Origin: Lysobacteraceae bacterium
Lineage (GTDB): Bacteria > Pseudomonadota > Gammaproteobacteria > Xanthomonadales > Wenzhouxiangellaceae
NCBI GenBank assembly: GCA_020201235.1
Contig: JAIVHD010000018.1
Span: 1 to 8,629, forward strand
DNA: 8,629 nt
Direction of reading: 5' to 3'
Positions 6,549 through 8,629 of this stretch are shown piece by piece. Under the pieces are notes generated by a model. That model did not search any database. It was not told the DNA's origin and worked only from the letters and a program-made list of their open reading frames with translations. Position 1 is the stretch's first letter. Every line of letters begins with the position of its first letter. A program made the translations under genes and the position numbers.

Positions 6549-6943
6549 CTATTCAGCGAGACAAGCGGCAAACACGGGCTTGGCCCACTCCGGCACCTTG
6601 TGCAGATCAATAGCCTGGAGAATCTGACCATTGCGAACGTGTAGCAGACTGATAAGTTTCGGCGCCTCGCCATGATCGAGAGCAACAGTGCGGCTGTTAT
6701 CGAATACCCGGCATTCGTCCAGCACCGGCAGCAACGCGATGAGATTTTCCAGGCTCCGGGTAAAGCGCTCGCGGATTTTGATCTCCGGAATCGGGTGGCC
6801 GCCGCTTTGCACGCGTGCTTCGACCCGCTGGATATGCGTTCATGCTGGCGAAGGTACTCGCCGAGAATGCTGCTTTTGCCGGCGCCGTTGGTGCCGGCGA
6901 TGGTCGTGATCGTCGCGGTTGTTGGTCTCCTTCGATCAGCCAT
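6549..6943 (-). pseudogene. Zeta-type toxin, internally deleted and frameshifted
   Basis: Zeta toxins are P-loop kinases (UDP-N-acetylglucosamine kinases in the studied members) that block cell-wall synthesis. The start ATG at 6943 lies inside the end of the antitoxin gene (8-bp overlap). Residues 10-32 carry the Walker A loop: TITTIAGTNGAGKSSILGEY. About 34 codons in, recognisable sequence stops. The C-terminal part resumes in another frame near 6836 with IQRVEARVQSGGHPIPEIKI, then RERFTRSLENLIALLPVL, RVFDNS and a closing PEWAKPVFAACLAE, reaching a stop at 6549. In family members roughly 70-100 residues lie between these blocks, including the catalytic Asp/Glu and substrate contacts. Both ends survive but the middle is gone and the frames differ, so the gene should be inactive. 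Confidence 0.7.
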
Positions 6944-7271
6944 CCCGCTTGGTGTCCCGCAGGGCGGCCTTGCCCAGCGTTGCCGGCTTCACGGTGCCGA
7001 TGCTGGCCGCGGCCTTGCGGGCCTTCGGTGTCTGCATGCGGGCCAGCATGTCTTCGAACTGATCGCGCAAGGCCTCCAGCGGCGAACTGACCCGGGCTCT
7101 CAGGGCAGCAAGTTCGTCCTCGCGCAGTAACACCAGGCGGTCGCCGCGCCTGCCGTGGCGGATGATCCGCACCGGCTGGCCGTGCGCCACGTCCTCCAGC
7201 GTCTTGCCGAAGCGTTTCTTGAACTCCGTCGCGCTGATGTCGTGGAACTCGCTGGAAAGGGGTGCGCTCAT
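6936..7271 (-). CDS. Phd/YefM-like antitoxin of a zeta-type toxin pair
   Basis: A 111-residue protein whose first ~60 residues fit the Phd/YefM (prevent-host-death) fold: DISATEFKKRFGKTLEDVAH, then GQPVRIIRHGRRGDRLVLLR and EDELAAL. Such antitoxins bind their own promoter through the N-terminal domain and neutralise the toxin through the C-terminal tail. The tail here (about 60-111) is helical and Lys/Arg-rich (DQFEDMLARMQTPKARKAAA). The stop overlaps the toxin start by 8 bp, the usual arrangement for coupled synthesis. The antitoxin is intact whereas its toxin is broken, the expected direction of decay. No strong ribosome site precedes ATG 7271. A palindrome 45 bp upstream may be its operator. 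Pairing of a Phd-like protein with a zeta-like kinase rather than an epsilon antitoxin is inferred from adjacency. Confidence 0.75.
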   Translation of the reverse strand: MSAPLSSEFHDISATEFKKRFGKTLEDVAHGQPVRIIRHGRRGDRLVLLREDELAALRARVSSPLEALRDQFEDMLARMQTPKARKAAASIGTVKPATLGKAALRDTKRDG

Positions 7272-7316
7272 GGCCAGGGCTTCGATGGATGGAGATCAGA
7301 AGTTTAGCGCAAAATG

Positions 7317-7336
7317 GCCATTTCGTGCGAAATGGC
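7317..7336. promoter_or_regulatory. Operator-like palindrome upstream of the antitoxin gene
   Basis: GCCATTTCG and CGAAATGGC form perfect 9-bp arms around a 2-bp centre. A second half-site-like copy, AAAATGGCC, abuts on the left, so the ATGG/CCAT unit occurs three times within 25 bp. The position, 45 bp upstream of the antitoxin start, and the dyad symmetry fit autoregulation by a Phd/YefM-type antitoxin. No convincing -35/-10 pair was found alongside; TAAACT on the minus strand just downstream is the best -10 candidate. Confidence 0.45.
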
Positions 7337-7658
7337 GAAGCGTAGCCAACCTGTGGGGAGACGGTCAAGGCCAACGCCGGCAAAATGGAGAGGCTTGGCC
7401 GTTCGATTGGTTAAGACAAAGCAGAATCGGGCGAGATCCTGCCCGCTGCGGGCTACAACCGGGGTCAAACGGCAGCTTGGGCGGCTCTGGATACTGCTGG
7501 AATTCGGGGGAAAGGCCGTTTATACTTTCTATACGCAGGAGAGGTGATTGGGTACGGTGAGAGGACAGATTCAATTACTGTTATGCGTGAAGCTCGGCAA
7601 TTTTCAGCCGCGTGGAATGCAGCGTGCGTCATACAACCACAGAAAGCGGGCGTGACCA
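7337..7658. other. Non-coding interval with a possible promoter and small unrecognised ORF
   Basis: No known gene is seen. TATACT at 7521-7526 with TGGAAT at 7498-7503 (17-bp spacing) is a fair plus-strand promoter candidate, followed by AGGAG at 7537. A short frame from ATG 7583 to TAA 7675 encodes 30 residues (MREARQFSAAWNAACVI, ending GVTIIERD). It is open back to GTG 7544, but that start is only 2 bp from AGGAG and so unlikely. The end of this frame lies in the 76-bp repeat. The stretch GGACAGATTCAATTAC (7563-7578) resembles short dispersed repeats seen in gammaproteobacterial intergenic regions, from memory only. Confidence 0.3.
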
Positions 7659-7734
7659 TTATCGAACGCGATTAAAGCAAAGCTAGCCGAGCTGATTCTC
7701 GGACATCCGGGGTGTCGTTTCGAGCTGCTTTCAA
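7659..7734 (+). repeat. 76-bp dispersed repeat, copy 2
   Basis: This is the second copy of the repeat at 1812-1887, same orientation, 74 of 76 positions identical. It appears to be the left end of a longer unit running to 7859, because the 30-bp repeat also found at 6470 follows 95 bp further on. Between them lies a hairpin-forming stretch (GCAAAACCCGT and ACGGGCCTTTGC around an ATGGG loop). A minus-strand open frame spans the unit but resembles no known protein. Confidence 0.9.
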
Positions 7735-7829
7735 TGCGGCCTCTCCGGCAAAACCCGTATGGGACGGGCCTTTGCGGGCGCTCCGCGCAGAGTTGTTGTG
7801 GTCATTCCAAATGAGCGAGCCCAAACGAG

Positions 7830-7859
7830 GCAATTTCGATGGTAGACCCCAAGATTTCC
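7830..7859 (+). repeat. 30-bp dispersed repeat, copy 2
   Basis: Identical over 30 bp to 6470-6499. It closes the 201-bp composite unit that starts with the 76-bp repeat at 7659. Immediately to the right is a short dyad (CCAAC-TTTT-GTTGG, 7874-7887) overlapping a second possible pairing (CCGCCA with TGGCGG). The remaining ~70 bp to the response regulator stop contain no recognisable gene or clear intrinsic terminator. Confidence 0.9.
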
Positions 7860-7960
7860 GCCATAGTATGTTTCCAACTTTTGTTGGCGGCACGACTAAA
7901 AATCAATAGGTTACAACCCCCCTAGGTTTCAATCTTTTCTTGGTCGTGTATCTCCGGGGG

Positions 7961-8389
7961 TCACTTAAACGGCGATTCGTTGAGCACCAGCCAGTAGAGT
8001 TGCAATTGCCTCACGGCCTCCTTGAATTTAGCGAAGTCCACGGGCTTTCGAATGAAGCTGTTGGCGCCTCGCTCATAGCTTTGAAGCATGTCTTCCTGCT
8101 CACGAGACGAGGTCAGAATGACCACCGGCAGGTGGCAGGTGGTCGAATCAGCGCGTATTTTCTCCAGCACTTCCAGGCCATGCAAGCCGGGAAGCTTGAG
8201 ATCGAGCAATATCAGCGCGGGTAGCGGTTCATCCTTTTTGCACTCGAACTCATCCCTGCGAAACAGGTAACTGAGAGCCTGTTCCCCATTTTTGACGACA
8301 TCGAGTCGGTTGGCGATGCGATTTTGCTCGAAAGCCAGCTGCGTCAGTTCGATATCGTCGTCGTTATCTTCGACCAGCAATATATACAT
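7961..8389 (-). CDS. Single-domain response regulator, Rcp1 type
   Basis: The 142-residue product is a stand-alone receiver domain without an output domain. The acidic pocket is in LLVEDNDDD (E7, D8), the phosphoacceptor is D63 in LILLDLKLPG, the switch Thr is T93 in VVILTSS, and the invariant Lys is K115 in FIRKPVDF. The insert after YLFRR and the C-terminal helix with QLQLYW are typical of the Rcp1-like subgroup that accepts phosphate from PAS/phytochrome-type kinases and relays it or acts by protein contact. The preceding kinase gene ends 11 bp upstream. The kinase stop codon lies in TAGGAT, whose AGGA can serve as the ribosome site for ATG 8389, suggesting coupled translation. Intact and confidently assigned; the target output is unknown. 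Confidence 0.92.
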   Translation of the reverse strand: MYILLVEDNDDDIELTQLAFEQNRIANRLDVVKNGEQALSYLFRRDEFECKKDEPLPALILLDLKLPGLHGLEVLEKIRADSTTCHLPVVILTSSREQEDMLQSYERGANSFIRKPVDFAKFKEAVRQLQLYWLVLNESPFK

Positions 8390-8400
8390 ATATTCAAATC

Positions 8401-8629
8401 CTAATCTCGGCGCGACTCGGTCGTAAAATAGAAAGTCGAACCTTCGCCCTTTTGGCTTTCGGGCCAGATTTCTCCCCCGTGTTTTCGGATGATCCGGTCG
8501 ACAATCGTCAGCCCGATCCCCGTTCCGGGATAACGACTTTCGCCATGCAGTCTCTGAAAGGGTTCGAACACCTTATGGGCGAAATTCATGTCGAATCCGA
8601 TCCCGTTGTCTTTTACGTAGATAACACGC
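8401..8629 (-). CDS. Sensor histidine kinase, C-terminal ATPase part (5' end outside window)
   Basis: The frame is open to the window edge, giving the last ~75 residues of a histidine kinase. Visible are the G1 box DNGIGFDM, the F box VFEPFQRLH, the G2 box GTGIGLTIV and the closing HGGEIWPES then STFYFT, the end of a HATPase_c domain that binds ATP to phosphorylate the conserved His. The PFQRLHG form of the F box is typical of the phytochrome/PAS-type kinases that pair with Rcp1-like regulators, matching the response regulator directly downstream. The sensor and dimerisation domains lie outside the window, so the signal cannot be inferred. An internal Met at 8589 is not the true start. Confidence 0.9.
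   Translation of the reverse strand, partial: RVIYVKDNGIGFDMNFAHKVFEPFQRLHGESRYPGTGIGLTIVDRIIRKHGGEIWPESQKGEGSTFYFTTESRRD

Noticed and set aside
4990..6627. Long plus-strand open frame (545 codons)
   Set aside because: It is antisense to the FG-GAP pseudogene, whose minus-strand frame shows clear domains and repeats. The plus translation is Gly/Ala/Arg-rich without any recognisable motif.
7672..7893. Minus-strand 73-codon frame across the 201-bp unit
   Set aside because: No ribosome site and no recognised family. It spans repeat sequence and is more likely a chance open frame.
7830..7893. Integron attC site near the 30-bp repeat
   Set aside because: The short dyads lack the paired RYYYAAC/GTTRRRY core sites, and no integrase is present.
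7901..7960. Intrinsic terminator after the response regulator
   Set aside because: Only weak pairings between C-rich and G-rich runs are seen, with long loops and no T-run following a compact stem.

Overview
The window looks like high-GC gammaproteobacterial DNA, plausibly from the Xanthomonadales/Chromatiales side. This is inferred from an aryl-polyene-type lipid biosynthesis segment, a secreted FG-GAP protein ending in an IPTL-CTERM-like tail, and a group II intron remnant whose domain V resembles ones common in gammaproteobacteria. No rRNA, tRNA or CRISPR array was seen.

Layout. (i) 1-1544, plus strand: the end of an aryl polyene/xanthomonadin-like operon. It holds the C-terminal part of an MMPL/RND-type exporter, overlapped by ATGA with a hot-dog 3-hydroxyacyl-ACP dehydratase. 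The dehydratase then runs, through what looks like an internal deletion, into the 3' half of a FabG-type ketoacyl-ACP reductase. The ketosynthase usually found downstream is absent. (ii) 1556-2293: a convergent DUF302 gene that lost its N-terminal part exactly where a 76-bp dispersed repeat begins, followed by a ~180-bp palindromic MITE-like element. (iii) 2294-4330: an intact 678-aa putative lipoprotein with features of the bacterial beta-propeller domain family. (iv) 4354-4735, minus: the 3' end of a group II intron (end of its reverse transcriptase plus domains V and VI), with a perfect 13-bp hairpin just upstream of it. (v) 4837-6447, minus: a decayed secreted FG-GAP-type protein gene with a 252-bp tandem duplication, an in-frame amber codon and no signal peptide. 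(vi) 6549-7271, minus: a toxin-antitoxin pair with an intact Phd/YefM-like antitoxin and a zeta-type toxin gene that has lost its middle. (vii) 7272-7960: a non-coding stretch with an operator-like palindrome and a 201-bp segment. The left 76 bp and right 30 bp of that segment each recur elsewhere in the window, both times next to a broken gene. (viii) 7961-8629, minus: a sensor histidine kinase (C-terminal ATPase part only) and an Rcp1-type single-domain response regulator forming a two-component operon.

How it fits together. The only functional units that look complete are the beta-propeller lipoprotein, the antitoxin and the response regulator. The rest reads as an accessory junction between an aryl-polyene-like operon and a two-component operon, where small repeats, a MITE and an intron fragment accompany repeated gene truncation. 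I did not find a convincing new multi-gene system. The most unusual signals are the split 201-bp repeat associated with gene breakpoints, the palindromic MITE, and several internal deletions. All should first be checked against the possibility of assembly error.
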